Assembly (NCBI GenBank): GCA_902495705.1 | Contig: CABUXT010000015.1 | Location: 1 to 48,514, forward strand | From: an uncultured cyanobacterium | Lineage (GTDB): Bacteria > Cyanobacteriota > Vampirovibrionia > Gastranaerophilales > Gastranaerophilaceae | DNA: 48,514 nucleotides | Direction of reading: 5' to 3' | Shown here: positions 5,894 through 13,406 of the stretch, one piece after another | Position numbering within the stretch: position 1 is the stretch's first letter | Layout: each line of letters starts with the position of its first letter | Translations under genes and position numbers: made by a program | Notes under the pieces: generated by a model | What the model saw: the letters and a program-made list of their open reading frames with translations, nothing else | Told to the model about the DNA's origin: nothing | Database searches by the model: none

Positions 5894-6616
5894 ATGTCAA
5901 AATTAACTAAAAAACAAAAGAAAATGCAGGAAATGCTGGAAGGTTTTGTACAACCATCTACAGCAGTTGATGCAATTAAAAAATTACAAGAAATTTCTAA
6001 AGAAGTTTCTAAATTTAACGAAACAGTTGAATGTCACATGCGTTTAGGTATTGATGTTCGTCAAGCAGACCAACAAATCAGGTCAACAGTAGTTCTACCT
6101 GCCGGTCTTGGTAAAGAAGTTAAAGTTTGTGTTATCGCTAAAGGTGCTAAAGCTACTGAAGCTACTGAAGCTGGCGCAGATTTTGCAGGTGCTGAAGAAA
6201 TCATCGATAAGATTTCAGGCGGTTGGTTTGAATTTGACACATTGATTGCAACTCCTGACTGTATGGGTATGTTGGGTAAATTAGGTAGAGTATTAGGACC
6301 TAAAGGCTTGATGCCAAACCCTAAAACTGGTACAGTTACAATGGACGTAGCTAAAGCTGTTAAAGATGCTAAAGCTGGTAAAGTTGAATACAGAGCTGAT
6401 AAACAAGGTATGATTCACTGCCCTATCGGTAAAATTCAATTTGCTGAAGCTGACTTAATCAAAAACTACGCTACATTGGCAGATGCAATTATCAAAGCTA
6501 AACCTGCATCAGCTAAAGGTACATTTGTTAAATCAGTATACCTATCAACTACTATGGGACCTGGTATCAAACTTGACCCAAAAGTATTTGCAGCTGAAGT
6601 TAAAGAATTAGTTTAG
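5894..6616 (+). CDS. rplA: Ribosomal protein L1 (uL1)
   Basis: A 240-residue protein of the L1 stalk and usually a translational repressor of its own operon. It shows VDAIKKLQEISKEVSKFNETVE at the start of the RNA-binding domain, the central GRVLGPKGLMPNPKTGT signature (about residues 134-150) and the C-terminal KGTFVKSVYLSTTMGPGIKL block (about 209-228). AAAGGAAATAGAA precedes the ATG. A strong terminator follows 25 bases after its stop. rplJ and rplL, which normally come next, are absent from this window. Confidence 0.97.
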   Translation: MSKLTKKQKKMQEMLEGFVQPSTAVDAIKKLQEISKEVSKFNETVECHMRLGIDVRQADQQIRSTVVLPAGLGKEVKVCVIAKGAKATEATEAGADFAGAEEIIDKISGGWFEFDTLIATPDCMGMLGKLGRVLGPKGLMPNPKTGTVTMDVAKAVKDAKAGKVEYRADKQGMIHCPIGKIQFAEADLIKNYATLADAIIKAKPASAKGTFVKSVYLSTTMGPGIKLDPKVFAAEVKELV

Positions 6617-6641
6617 TTTATTAACTAATTAAGCAAGATTA

Positions 6642-6678
6642 ATAGTCGCACAGGATGAAATCCTGTGCGACTATTTTT
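6642..6678 (+). terminator. Strong intrinsic terminator of the rplA operon
   Basis: A perfect 15-bp stem, ATAGTCGCACAGGAT with a three-base loop GAA, is followed by TTTT. It ends the rpmG-rplA transcription unit before rplJ would be expected. Confidence 0.93.
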
Positions 6679-6709
6679 ATATCTGACAGACATATTACTG
6701 ATAAAAATA

Positions 6710-6741
6710 TGGTGGGCAAAATGAAATATGCCCACCGCTGT
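6710..6741. repeat. GGTGGGC palindrome, left copy beside the TA module
   Basis: GGTGGGC-aaaatgaaata-TGCCCACC followed by GCTGTACT. A near-identical copy in the same orientation lies at 7555-7592 on the other side of the toxin-antitoxin genes, differing at only a few positions. Related palindromes are at 245-268, 18244-18268 and 41691-41714. Confidence 0.75.
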
Positions 6742-6775
6742 ACTAAATTTTAGAAAGATTTTATACTTAGATATT

Positions 6776-7132
6776 CTACGCCGTTTTCAAAGTAATATCA
6801 TATTTATACCCCAACCCTGTCAACAACTTGAAAGCGGTTTCCAATCTTGGTTGTTTATCACCATTCACAATTTCAGAAAGGTTACTACGGTCAATATTCA
6901 ATTCTCGAGCCAAACGGCTGATTTCTCCACGCCCACTTGATTTAACTCGAGCTTTAACAACATACGTTAAACATCTGATAAATGTCTCAATATCACCATC
7001 TGATAAAAAATCGCTCAAGATTAGTTCTACCCAATCCTTTTGATACTCAGAGTCTTGTAAACGTTTAATTTGTTCTTCTTCCCAATTTGGAGCATTTTTA
7101 ATAAATTTTTGTAATTTTACGTTGTCTAACAT
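6776..7132 (-). CDS. higA: HigA-type XRE antitoxin
   Basis: A 118-residue DNA-binding antitoxin. Residues 1-55 are acidic/helical and residues 68-110 form the HTH (EISRLARELNIDRSNLSEIV, then NGDKQPRLETAF). This layout matches the 'addiction module antidote' family coupled to phage-type RelE/HigB toxins. Its ATG overlaps the toxin stop (TAATG), so translation is coupled, with the toxin first as in HigBA modules. It probably binds the palindrome in the promoter at 7476-7504. The pair sits between two direct repeats and replaces the genes that normally follow rplA. Confidence 0.85.
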   Translation of the reverse strand: MLDNVKLQKFIKNAPNWEEEQIKRLQDSEYQKDWVELILSDFLSDGDIETFIRCLTYVVKARVKSSGRGEISRLARELNIDRSNLSEIVNGDKQPRLETAFKLLTGLGYKYDITLKTA

Positions 7133-7458
7133 TATGAAAATCTCCTATTAAAATCATTAAAATATTCGTTACACTGCTTAATTACCGCCTTTTGGTCTTT
7201 CTTCTCACTTCCGCCAATAAAGAGGACTAAAGTTGTATCAAGGTCGTAATAATAAATTCTGTAGCCTTTTCCAAAATCCATACGTATTTCTGATAATTCA
7301 GATTTTTGTAAAGGTTTATAATCTCCATAATTTCCACCGATTAACTTATCAATTCTCTTGTCTATTCTTAATTGAATAGACTTATCTAATTTGTTATACC
7401 AGTCTTGATATGGACATTTTCCATCTATGGTTGTGTAATATATAATTTGTTTATCCAT
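7132..7458 (-). CDS. higB: HigB/RelE-family toxin (phage Gp49-like)
   Basis: A 108-residue small basic protein of the RelE/ParE fold. Recognisable blocks are PYQDWYNKLDKSIQLRIDKR (residues 16-35), a central LSEIRMDFGKGYRIYYYD and C-terminal LFIGGSEKKDQKAVI. The pattern E-I-R...GYRIYY...G-G-x-K-K-x-Q is that of the addiction-module killer family (Gp49-like), whose members cut mRNA at the ribosome. The gene is first in the pair and shares one base with higA. A sigma70 promoter with an operator-like palindrome lies at 7476-7504. The reading frame is intact, so the toxin is probably functional. Confidence 0.87.
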   Translation of the reverse strand: MDKQIIYYTTIDGKCPYQDWYNKLDKSIQLRIDKRIDKLIGGNYGDYKPLQKSELSEIRMDFGKGYRIYYYDLDTTLVLFIGGSEKKDQKAVIKQCNEYFNDFNRRFS

Positions 7459-7475
7459 GTATATACCCTATTCTT

Positions 7476-7504
7476 ATTGTAGTCTAAGCCTACAAAAATT
7501 TCAA
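7476..7504 (-). promoter_or_regulatory. higBA promoter with operator palindrome
   Basis: On the minus strand TTGAAA, 17 bases, TACAAT. The inverted repeat TTGTAG-gcttaga-CTACAA (7477-7495) covers the -10 box and part of the spacer, as expected for an operator of an autoregulated antitoxin. Confidence 0.75.
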
Positions 7505-7554
7505 GGGTATATAACAAATTTTCACTTAAAGGTGCACGGTTATTGATAAAACAA

Positions 7555-7592
7555 GTAGGGTGGGCAAAATGAAATTGCCCACCGCTATACTT
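7555..7592. repeat. GGTGGGC palindrome, right copy beside the TA module
   Basis: GTAGGGTGGGC-aaaatgaaatt-GCCCACC followed by GCTATACTTT. It is in direct orientation relative to the copy at 6710-6741, and the two bracket higBA. It lies upstream of the higB promoter and just past the 3' end of the next minus-strand gene. Confidence 0.75.
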
Positions 7593-7611
7593 TCTACAAT
7601 ATTCACAAAAT

Positions 7612-8145
7612 CTAATCAATTCCAATATATTTATTTTTCAATTTGATATCATCACGTTTAAATAAACTTGTAATATATTTATCAATATAATTATTCACGC
7701 GAGATTCAATTTTTTGGTCTTTGTCACGCATAGAATCATAAGTTCTACTAGATGCGCTGCCATAAGGTGTGATAGTTGCTCGCTCATACGTATAATCTGA
7801 AGGTTTTTGACGATTGATTAAAATTCTATCAATATATTTATCCCCTTCAACTTCCATCAAAATTGAATTTTTATACTGATGATAAACAGGTTTCATTGTA
7901 ACCAAATTGCCATCACGTCCTGCAACAATATATTTAGGAACGTCCATAACATCACCCTTTTTTCGTTTTGTTGCCCATTCTTCTTCAATCAAGTGACCTA
8001 ATTTTTTCACCAATTTTGAAGATTTTATGGAAATACCGTTTTCAGCCAATACATTTTCCATCAGCGCCTCTGTGCGAGTTCGACCAGTGAATTTTACAGA
8101 ATTATAGTTGTTGTAATTATTTGTTGATACAGAATTTATATTCAT
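7612..8145 (-). CDS. Unknown protein with N-terminal F-x-G motif
   Basis: A 177-residue protein that I do not recognise. Residues 1-16 are low-complexity Asn/Ser/Tyr, followed by SVKFTGRT at 16-23. The F-T-G-R element resembles F-Q-G-K near the start of the gene at 43659, and such 'N...FxGK' beginnings are frequent in this bacterial order as I recall. The rest is charged and mixed alpha/beta with no membrane segment or signal peptide. An excellent AGGAGG precedes the ATG. It stands alone between the TA module and the ACT/AgcS operon. Confidence 0.7.
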   Translation of the reverse strand: MNINSVSTNNYNNYNSVKFTGRTRTEALMENVLAENGISIKSSKLVKKLGHLIEEEWATKRKKGDVMDVPKYIVAGRDGNLVTMKPVYHQYKNSILMEVEGDKYIDRILINRQKPSDYTYERATITPYGSASSRTYDSMRDKDQKIESRVNNYIDKYITSLFKRDDIKLKNKYIGID

Positions 8146-8192
8146 TTGAGACCTCCTGCTATAATAAACCCCATAAAAATATTTTTTGCCAT

Positions 8193-8229
8193 AAAAAAAG
8201 ACAGACTCTAAATAAGTCTGTCTTTTTTA
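8193..8229 (-). terminator. Intrinsic terminator of the AgcS-ACT operon
   Basis: AAAAAGACAGACT-ctaaata-AGTCTGTCTTTTT has A and T runs on both sides, so it can act in both directions. It lies 19 bases after the ACT-gene stop on the minus strand and just upstream of the F-x-G gene. Confidence 0.9.
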
Positions 8230-8247
8230 TAAAACCTTATTTATAAC

Positions 8248-8523
8248 CTAAATTTTGTGCATATTATCTACAATTTCTTTTTTCTGAATCCAGATTTCCA
8301 TGCCCATTTCTTCACCACATTTAACCAAAGATTCTTTGATTTGCTTGAATGAATATTTAGATTTTTCGATATCACAAAGCATAAACATTACAAAATGACC
8401 TTGCATAAGAGTTTGTTTGATATCTTCGATATTAACTTCGTTTTGCGCAAGCACAGTCGTAACCCTAGCCACAATACCGACTTTGTCTATACCTGAAACA
8501 GTTACAATAATTTGGTCTGACAT
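8248..8523 (-). CDS. ACT domain-containing regulatory protein
   Basis: A 91-residue single ACT domain (GIDKVGIVARVTTVLAQNEV at residues 11-30, then NIEDIKQTLMQGHFVMFML). This is the UPF0237-like, stand-alone type that binds amino acids or similar small ligands and acts by dimerising. It starts four bases after the stop of the amino-acid symporter gene, so it is cotranscribed and may sense the amino acid the symporter imports. That link is inferred from context. Confidence 0.88.
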   Translation of the reverse strand: MSDQIIVTVSGIDKVGIVARVTTVLAQNEVNIEDIKQTLMQGHFVMFMLCDIEKSKYSFKQIKESLVKCGEEMGMEIWIQKKEIVDNMHKI

Positions 8524-8526
8524 AAT

Positions 8527-10116
8527 TTATTTAGCCTCCATTGAAACTTCTTCTGCTACAAGCGGTGATGATACCATTTCTTGTTCAGCCTCTGCAATCC
8601 ACGCTTTATTTACCAATTTACCAACTTTATATCTTTGGCAATAAGCTTTCAAATCTTTCTTAACTTCAGGAGCCAAGATATACATTGCAATGATATTTGG
8701 AACAGACATTGCAATCATCATCGCATCAGTGATATTGATAACAGATGTAACGTTCATAACTGAACCGATTACGATAAATGCGCAATACATAAATTGGAAA
8801 GTCAAAGTTCTTTTCTTACCTTCACCAACCAAGTAGTTCCAAGATTTTTGTCCATAATATGCCCAAGCTAGCAATGTTGATAATGCATAAAGTAAAACAA
8901 TTGCAGCTAACAATTTAGGGAAAAAAGGAATTACTGACTGAATTGCGCTTGATGTCATTTCAACACCTGATGTTGAACCTGCAAAATCTTTATAAACACC
9001 TGTGATAACAATAGTTACCGCAGTTAAAGTACACATAAAACCTGTCATAAATGGTTCCATCAACGAAACAAAACCTTGTGAAATAGGTTCGTGAGTTTTT
9101 ACTGTTGCGTAAGCAATAGGTGCAGAACCTGTACCAGCCTCATTTGTTTGAACTGAACGTCTCAAGCCCATAATCATTGCAACAAACATACCACCATAAA
9201 TTGATTCAGGGTGAAATGCCTCTTTGACAATAATCATACAAGCATGAGGCAATGCTTTAATATTAAATAAAATTACAGCCAATGCTGAGAATAAATATAC
9301 GAAAATTTTCAAAGGAACGATTTTTTCGGTAACCTTAACAATACCTTTGATACCACCGATAATAATCATACCGACAACGATTGCCATCAATAAACCGATA
9401 ACCCAGTGGAAGTGAGCCAATACACTGTGTTCTCCACCTGTAACATTGATGAACTGGTGAGCAGCTTGGTTGATTTGAATCATATTACCGCCTGTGATAC
9501 CACCACAAATACAAAGTACCGCAAAAATCACAGCCAAAGGTTGCCCTAACCATCTCAACTTTTTGCGAGTCAAACCGTGTGCCATATAGTGCATAGGTCC
9601 GCCTGAAATTGTACCGTCTAAGTTGAATCTTCTGTATTTAACAGCCAAAGCAGCCTCAACAAATTTTAAAGACATACCCAAGATTGAACCAACGATTACC
9701 CAAAAAGCAGCTCCGGGTCCACCCATTGAAATAGCAATTGCAACACCTGCAATACTTCCCATACCGATAGTACCTGATAACGCTGTCATCAATGCTTGGA
9801 ATGATGAAACTTCACCACTGCCGTCATCGTTTGCGCCTTGTTCTTTGCTTGGCTTAAAAATACTATGCAGAGAATGTCCAAAACCCCAGATAGGAATACC
9901 TTTCAAATATATGGTGAAGAACAAACCTGCAATTAAAATCCAAAAAATAATTATCGGAATTTCTGCACCGAAAATTTTTATGGGATAAAAAATTATATCC
10001 GCGACAGCATTGGAAACAGGTGCAATATGTTTGTCCATAAACGCATCTAAATTCATAGCGTTAGCACTCTGAACACTGAATAAAAGTGCTGTCAAAAATG
10101 TCATAAATTTCTTCAT
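8527..10116 (-). CDS. Sodium/alanine (or glycine) symporter, AgcS family
   Basis: A 529-residue inner-membrane amino-acid:cation symporter. Residues 1-20 look like a signal peptide (cleavage after SANA), an addition seen in some members. The core has about eleven membrane segments and AGCS signatures: ALMTALSGTIGMGSIAGVAI near residues 107-126 (substrate/Na+ site), MHYMAHGLT, RRSVQTNEAGTGSAPIAYAT near 319-338, and the C-terminal WAYYGQKSWNYL. The substrate is probably alanine or glycine. It is the first gene of a two-gene operon with the ACT protein. Confidence 0.93.
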   Translation of the reverse strand: MKKFMTFLTALLFSVQSANAMNLDAFMDKHIAPVSNAVADIIFYPIKIFGAEIPIIIFWILIAGLFFTIYLKGIPIWGFGHSLHSIFKPSKEQGANDDGSGEVSSFQALMTALSGTIGMGSIAGVAIAISMGGPGAAFWVIVGSILGMSLKFVEAALAVKYRRFNLDGTISGGPMHYMAHGLTRKKLRWLGQPLAVIFAVLCICGGITGGNMIQINQAAHQFINVTGGEHSVLAHFHWVIGLLMAIVVGMIIIGGIKGIVKVTEKIVPLKIFVYLFSALAVILFNIKALPHACMIIVKEAFHPESIYGGMFVAMIMGLRRSVQTNEAGTGSAPIAYATVKTHEPISQGFVSLMEPFMTGFMCTLTAVTIVITGVYKDFAGSTSGVEMTSSAIQSVIPFFPKLLAAIVLLYALSTLLAWAYYGQKSWNYLVGEGKKRTLTFQFMYCAFIVIGSVMNVTSVINITDAMMIAMSVPNIIAMYILAPEVKKDLKAYCQRYKVGKLVNKAWIAEAEQEMVSSPLVAEEVSMEAK

Positions 10117-10335
10117 CTCTTAGTTAATCCTTTCAACTTATAAAAAGGTCAAGTTCCCAATTTGGGGTAATTCCAACCAAATTCTACTAATAGTATAGCA
10201 AAAACATGAAAAACAGGGTTATTTTATGTAACTAAGTGTAACAGAAACCGCCAAAGACAAGAAATACGCAGATATTTTGCCATCTTGTTTCTGAATATTT
10301 CAATGATACAATATAAATATAAGGGTTAAGAATCT

Positions 10336-12603
10336 ATGATTAGTCATTCAAAAAAATTATCAATAGCTTTTTACTGGCACATGCACCAACCGGTTTATCA
10401 ATTGTCCCCAACCGGCGATTTTTTGATGCCTTGGGTAAGACTTCACGCAGTAAAAGACTACCTTGATATGGCATTATGGGCGAAAAAATTTGACAAGTTA
10501 AAACTAAATTTTAACTTTGTCCCTGTATTGATAAACGCGATTATCAATTACGGTGAAAACGAAGCCCACGACATCCATTCAAGATTGACTATCACACCAC
10601 AAGATGAATTGACAAATGAAGACAAAATCTTTATTTTAAACAACTTTTTTGATGCAAATTATCAAACAATGATTCTCGCAAACCCAGAATATCACAGGTT
10701 ATACCAAATTGTGCAATCATCAGGAACAGAAGATACATCAATATTTTCTAACCAAGAATACGCTGATTTGATGGCATTATTTAATTTGGCTTGGATTGAC
10801 CCATCATTCAAAACTTCCAATTCCGAACTGAAAAAATTGGTTAAAAAAGGAAAAGATTACACCCTTGAAGACAGAATTGAAATCATCCAAATTCAACGTG
10901 ATATTATCAAAAAAATTATTCCGACAATTAGAAAATTAATCGAAAAAAACAAAATCGAAATCACCACAAGTCCTTATTATCATCCGATTTTGCCGATATT
11001 ACTTGATTATAAAAATATCAAAAAAAATGCATCTCCGGCTAATGATTTGCAGGACTTAAAAACAGATTTAGATGCAAAAATGCAAACAAAAATGGCACTC
11101 GACCGAATTGAAGAAGTTTTTGGCAAACGTCCGCGCGGTGTTTGGCCATCAGAGCAATGTGTAAGTGCTAAAACGCTTGAAATGCTTAGCAGTTTAGGGG
11201 TTGAGTGGTCACTATCTGATGAAGGTATCCTTGCAAATTCTATTAATTTTGAATTTGAACACGATTTCAAAGGCTACATCAAAGAGCCTTATCACTTGTT
11301 AAAAACCTACAAATATAAAACAAGCACATCTGATATCAAAATGGTATTCAGAGAGTCTACAATCCCTAATTTGATTGGGTTTGAATACCAAAACCATAAT
11401 CCGATTGCAACGGCAAATGATTTGTATGACAGAATCAAGGTTTTGCAAAGCAAAATTTTATCATCCCCTGATAATGAGCACCTTTTGACTATCGCGTTAG
11501 ATGGTGAAAATTGTTGGGAAAATTACCTTGAAGATGGTGCATCATTCTTGAAGACTTTGTACACTCTTATTACAGAAGATGATTCACTCGAAACGGTTTT
11601 ATTAAGCGATTATTTAGAAAAAACAAAAGAAGACAAACTTTTGCCTAAAATCGCATCAGGTTCTTGGATAAACAGAAATTTCAAATTATGGATTGATGAG
11701 CCTGTAAAAGATATCGCATGGACATATTTAAAACGAGTAAGACAAGATTTTGCAGACTTTGTAAAACGCGAACCGCTAAATCCAAATATTGAACTTGCGC
11801 GCAGAGAGTTATTTATTTGTGAAGGCAGTGACTGGTTTTGGTGGTATGGTGAACCAAACGACTCAGGACGAGACAACATTTTTGACTTCTTATTTAGAAC
11901 TCACTTGAAAAATGTCTACAGATACCTGGATTTAGATACTCCAAAATATCTTGATGACCCATTATCAGATATTTCGACATCTAAACCTTCAAAATATCCA
12001 AAATCATTGATTACACCAAACATTGACGGTAAAAATGTAGTCGATGAAAACGATGTATGGAACAATGCAGGATATATTGAAATCCCTGACGGACCTGTTT
12101 TGCGCGAATCAAAATTGTTTGACAAAATTAGATTTGGAAACGACCAAAACAATTTCTACTTAAAATTCCACTTGAACAAATATATTAAAGAAAATTCGGA
12201 ACTTTCTAAAAGAACGTACCAAATGTATATTTATACACGAAAAGCAAGCCACAGACAGGATTTGTCACCTGTTAGATTAATCAACAAAACAAAAAATATT
12301 GCACCTGTATCAATGGAAAAATTCCACAATGAAATCCAAATTGCAATCAGGAACGACAAATTGCAACTACTCAGAATAATCAAAGCTATTCCGGGAGATA
12401 TGTGGGTTCTTGAGATGTCTAAATCAATCGAAACCGTGTATGACGAAGTTTTGGATTTAAAAATTCCGTTTGATATTTTGGGTGTAAAAAGCGGTGAAAC
12501 GTTAGAATTTTTGTTCATCAACGCAAATTATGGTATCAAAGATTTTTACATTCCAAATGAAACAGTTTTGAGCGTAACGCGCCCTGCACTTGTGAAGAAA
12601 TAA
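10336..12603 (+). CDS. Glycoside hydrolase family 57 (COG1449-type amylase/glucanotransferase)
   Basis: A 755-residue cytoplasmic alpha-glucan-acting enzyme. The GH57 motifs are visible: HMHQPVY at residues 15-21 (motif 1), GVWPSEQCVS near 270-279 with the likely catalytic Glu, and ALDGENCWENY near 389-399 with the likely acid/base Asp. Residues about 560-755 form a beta-rich accessory domain. No signal peptide is present, so storage glycogen or imported maltodextrin is the probable substrate. The exact activity (amylase, 4-alpha-glucanotransferase or branching) cannot be fixed from sequence. It stands alone and converges with a tiny ORF on the other strand. Confidence 0.92.
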   Translation: MISHSKKLSIAFYWHMHQPVYQLSPTGDFLMPWVRLHAVKDYLDMALWAKKFDKLKLNFNFVPVLINAIINYGENEAHDIHSRLTITPQDELTNEDKIFILNNFFDANYQTMILANPEYHRLYQIVQSSGTEDTSIFSNQEYADLMALFNLAWIDPSFKTSNSELKKLVKKGKDYTLEDRIEIIQIQRDIIKKIIPTIRKLIEKNKIEITTSPYYHPILPILLDYKNIKKNASPANDLQDLKTDLDAKMQTKMALDRIEEVFGKRPRGVWPSEQCVSAKTLEMLSSLGVEWSLSDEGILANSINFEFEHDFKGYIKEPYHLLKTYKYKTSTSDIKMVFRESTIPNLIGFEYQNHNPIATANDLYDRIKVLQSKILSSPDNEHLLTIALDGENCWENYLEDGASFLKTLYTLITEDDSLETVLLSDYLEKTKEDKLLPKIASGSWINRNFKLWIDEPVKDIAWTYLKRVRQDFADFVKREPLNPNIELARRELFICEGSDWFWWYGEPNDSGRDNIFDFLFRTHLKNVYRYLDLDTPKYLDDPLSDISTSKPSKYPKSLITPNIDGKNVVDENDVWNNAGYIEIPDGPVLRESKLFDKIRFGNDQNNFYLKFHLNKYIKENSELSKRTYQMYIYTRKASHRQDLSPVRLINKTKNIAPVSMEKFHNEIQIAIRNDKLQLLRIIKAIPGDMWVLEMSKSIETVYDEVLDLKIPFDILGVKSGETLEFLFINANYGIKDFYIPNETVLSVTRPALVKK

Positions 12604-12681
12604 TTACAAAGCACGCGCAAATAATTCTTTAGAAATTTCGCCAATAGCTAGAATTTGAAGTGTTACTAAAACAATCCCCAT
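12604..12681 (-). CDS. Candidate 25-residue hydrophobic small protein
   Basis: ATG at 12681 with AAAGGGG ending eight bases before it. The 25 residues begin MGIVLVTLQILAIGEI and end KELFARAL, so a hydrophobic half is followed by a charged half. The stop codon directly abuts the GH57 stop on the opposite strand. Size, hydrophobicity and a strong ribosome-binding site recall type I toxin peptides or small membrane regulators, but nothing in the sequence proves it is translated. Confidence 0.4.
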   Translation of the reverse strand: MGIVLVTLQILAIGEISKELFARAL

Positions 12682-12798
12682 TATAAAATCCCCTTTGTTA
12701 CATGAGAATAAAGGTATTTTTCACACTAAAATTGCTAGTTTGTGAAGTTTTGTGATGAAGAAAGCTTGAACTGCACATTTTAACAAATAGTATAATAT

Positions 12799-12905
12799 GT
12801 CATTCCGAATTTATTTCGGAATCTTTTCCATATAAAATATTTAACAAATTATATCTTTGTTAAATTCTGATTATTAAAAAGATTCTGAATCAAGTTCAGA
12901 ATGAC
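12799..12905 (+). repeat. MITE-like composite palindromic element, copy 3
   Basis: The best-preserved copy: GTCATTCCGAATTTATTTCG plus GAATC at the left, an AT-rich spacer starting ttttccatataaaatattta, and GATTCTGAATCAAGTTCAGA plus ATGAC at the right. The two end palindromes have different stem bases (CC/GG and CT/AG), and each keeps its own pairing. Confidence 0.75.
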
Positions 12906-13158
12906 ATAGACCTCTATGTTCAATTTGAGATTCCGAAACAAGTTCGGAATGACAGTAAACCCTCTCCTAGGGAGAGGGCAGGGTGAGGGGTCTATCAAAA
13001 CATCCTCCGTCCCTTGAGTAAGACTGCCTGCCGTATGGGGTTTGGGCGAAAGTTATTCTTTTTCATGCACTCCGTGCAGGGGTGCTTTTGATGGCAAAAG
13101 CACCGCAAAACCACCGACACGCCAACATTCTCATCAAACTAAAAACTCGTACTATAGC

Positions 13159-13250
13159 CGAATAACTCGTCACTTTCGTTCCTCAAACAAATTCGGCTTT
13201 TGTCGTTTACTCGTTTTGTTTGATTGTTCACTTTTGGCTATTGTCGGATT
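13159..13250 (+). repeat. 92-bp dispersed repeat, internal copy
   Basis: Matches 48424-48514 in reverse complement almost base for base; the only difference I see is one extra T here in 'cactttcgtt'. The other copy is cut by the window edge. It holds no ORF with a start signal and no obvious tRNA-like fold. Confidence 0.85.
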
Positions 13251-13406
13251 GTTGACATAAGTGCTTAATTATTATGTCATGCTAAACTTGTTTCAGCATG
13301 ACTAAAATCAAATGGATAGACCCTGAATCTACGCAGTCGCATTAAACGTGACTCCACTTCGTTCCACCTGCTGTTCAGGGTGACATAAACCTTTTTGCCC
13401 TCTGCC

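Larger units (their letters stand above)
12682..13406. repeat. Intergenic repeat block between GH57 and nadC
   Basis: No gene. It contains the composite element 12799-12905 and a palindrome TTCCGAAACAAGTTCGGAA near 12932-12950. A reversed, degraded copy of the CCATACGGC repeat (12960-13040) and a ten-pair hairpin GGTGCTTTTG-atgg-CAAAAGCACC (13081-13104) follow. Then come the repeat shared with the right window edge (13159-13250), a GTCATGCTAAACTTGTTTC palindrome (about 13277-13303) and a CCCTGAA...TTCAGGG palindrome with a 'gcagtcgcattaaacgtgac' insert (13321-13386). Confidence 0.7.

Noticed and set aside
6616..6776. Ribosomal protein L10 leader downstream of rplA
   Set aside because: The structure there is a simple terminator hairpin and no rplJ follows.
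10117..10335. Glycine riboswitch before the AgcS-type gene
   Set aside because: Less than about 100 bases of leader are available on that strand, and I do not see the paired conserved blocks of that riboswitch.
13042..13260. A 72-codon open frame in the nadC upstream gap
   Set aside because: It covers the ten-pair hairpin and the dispersed repeat 13159-13250; no ribosome-binding site and no protein-like sequence.
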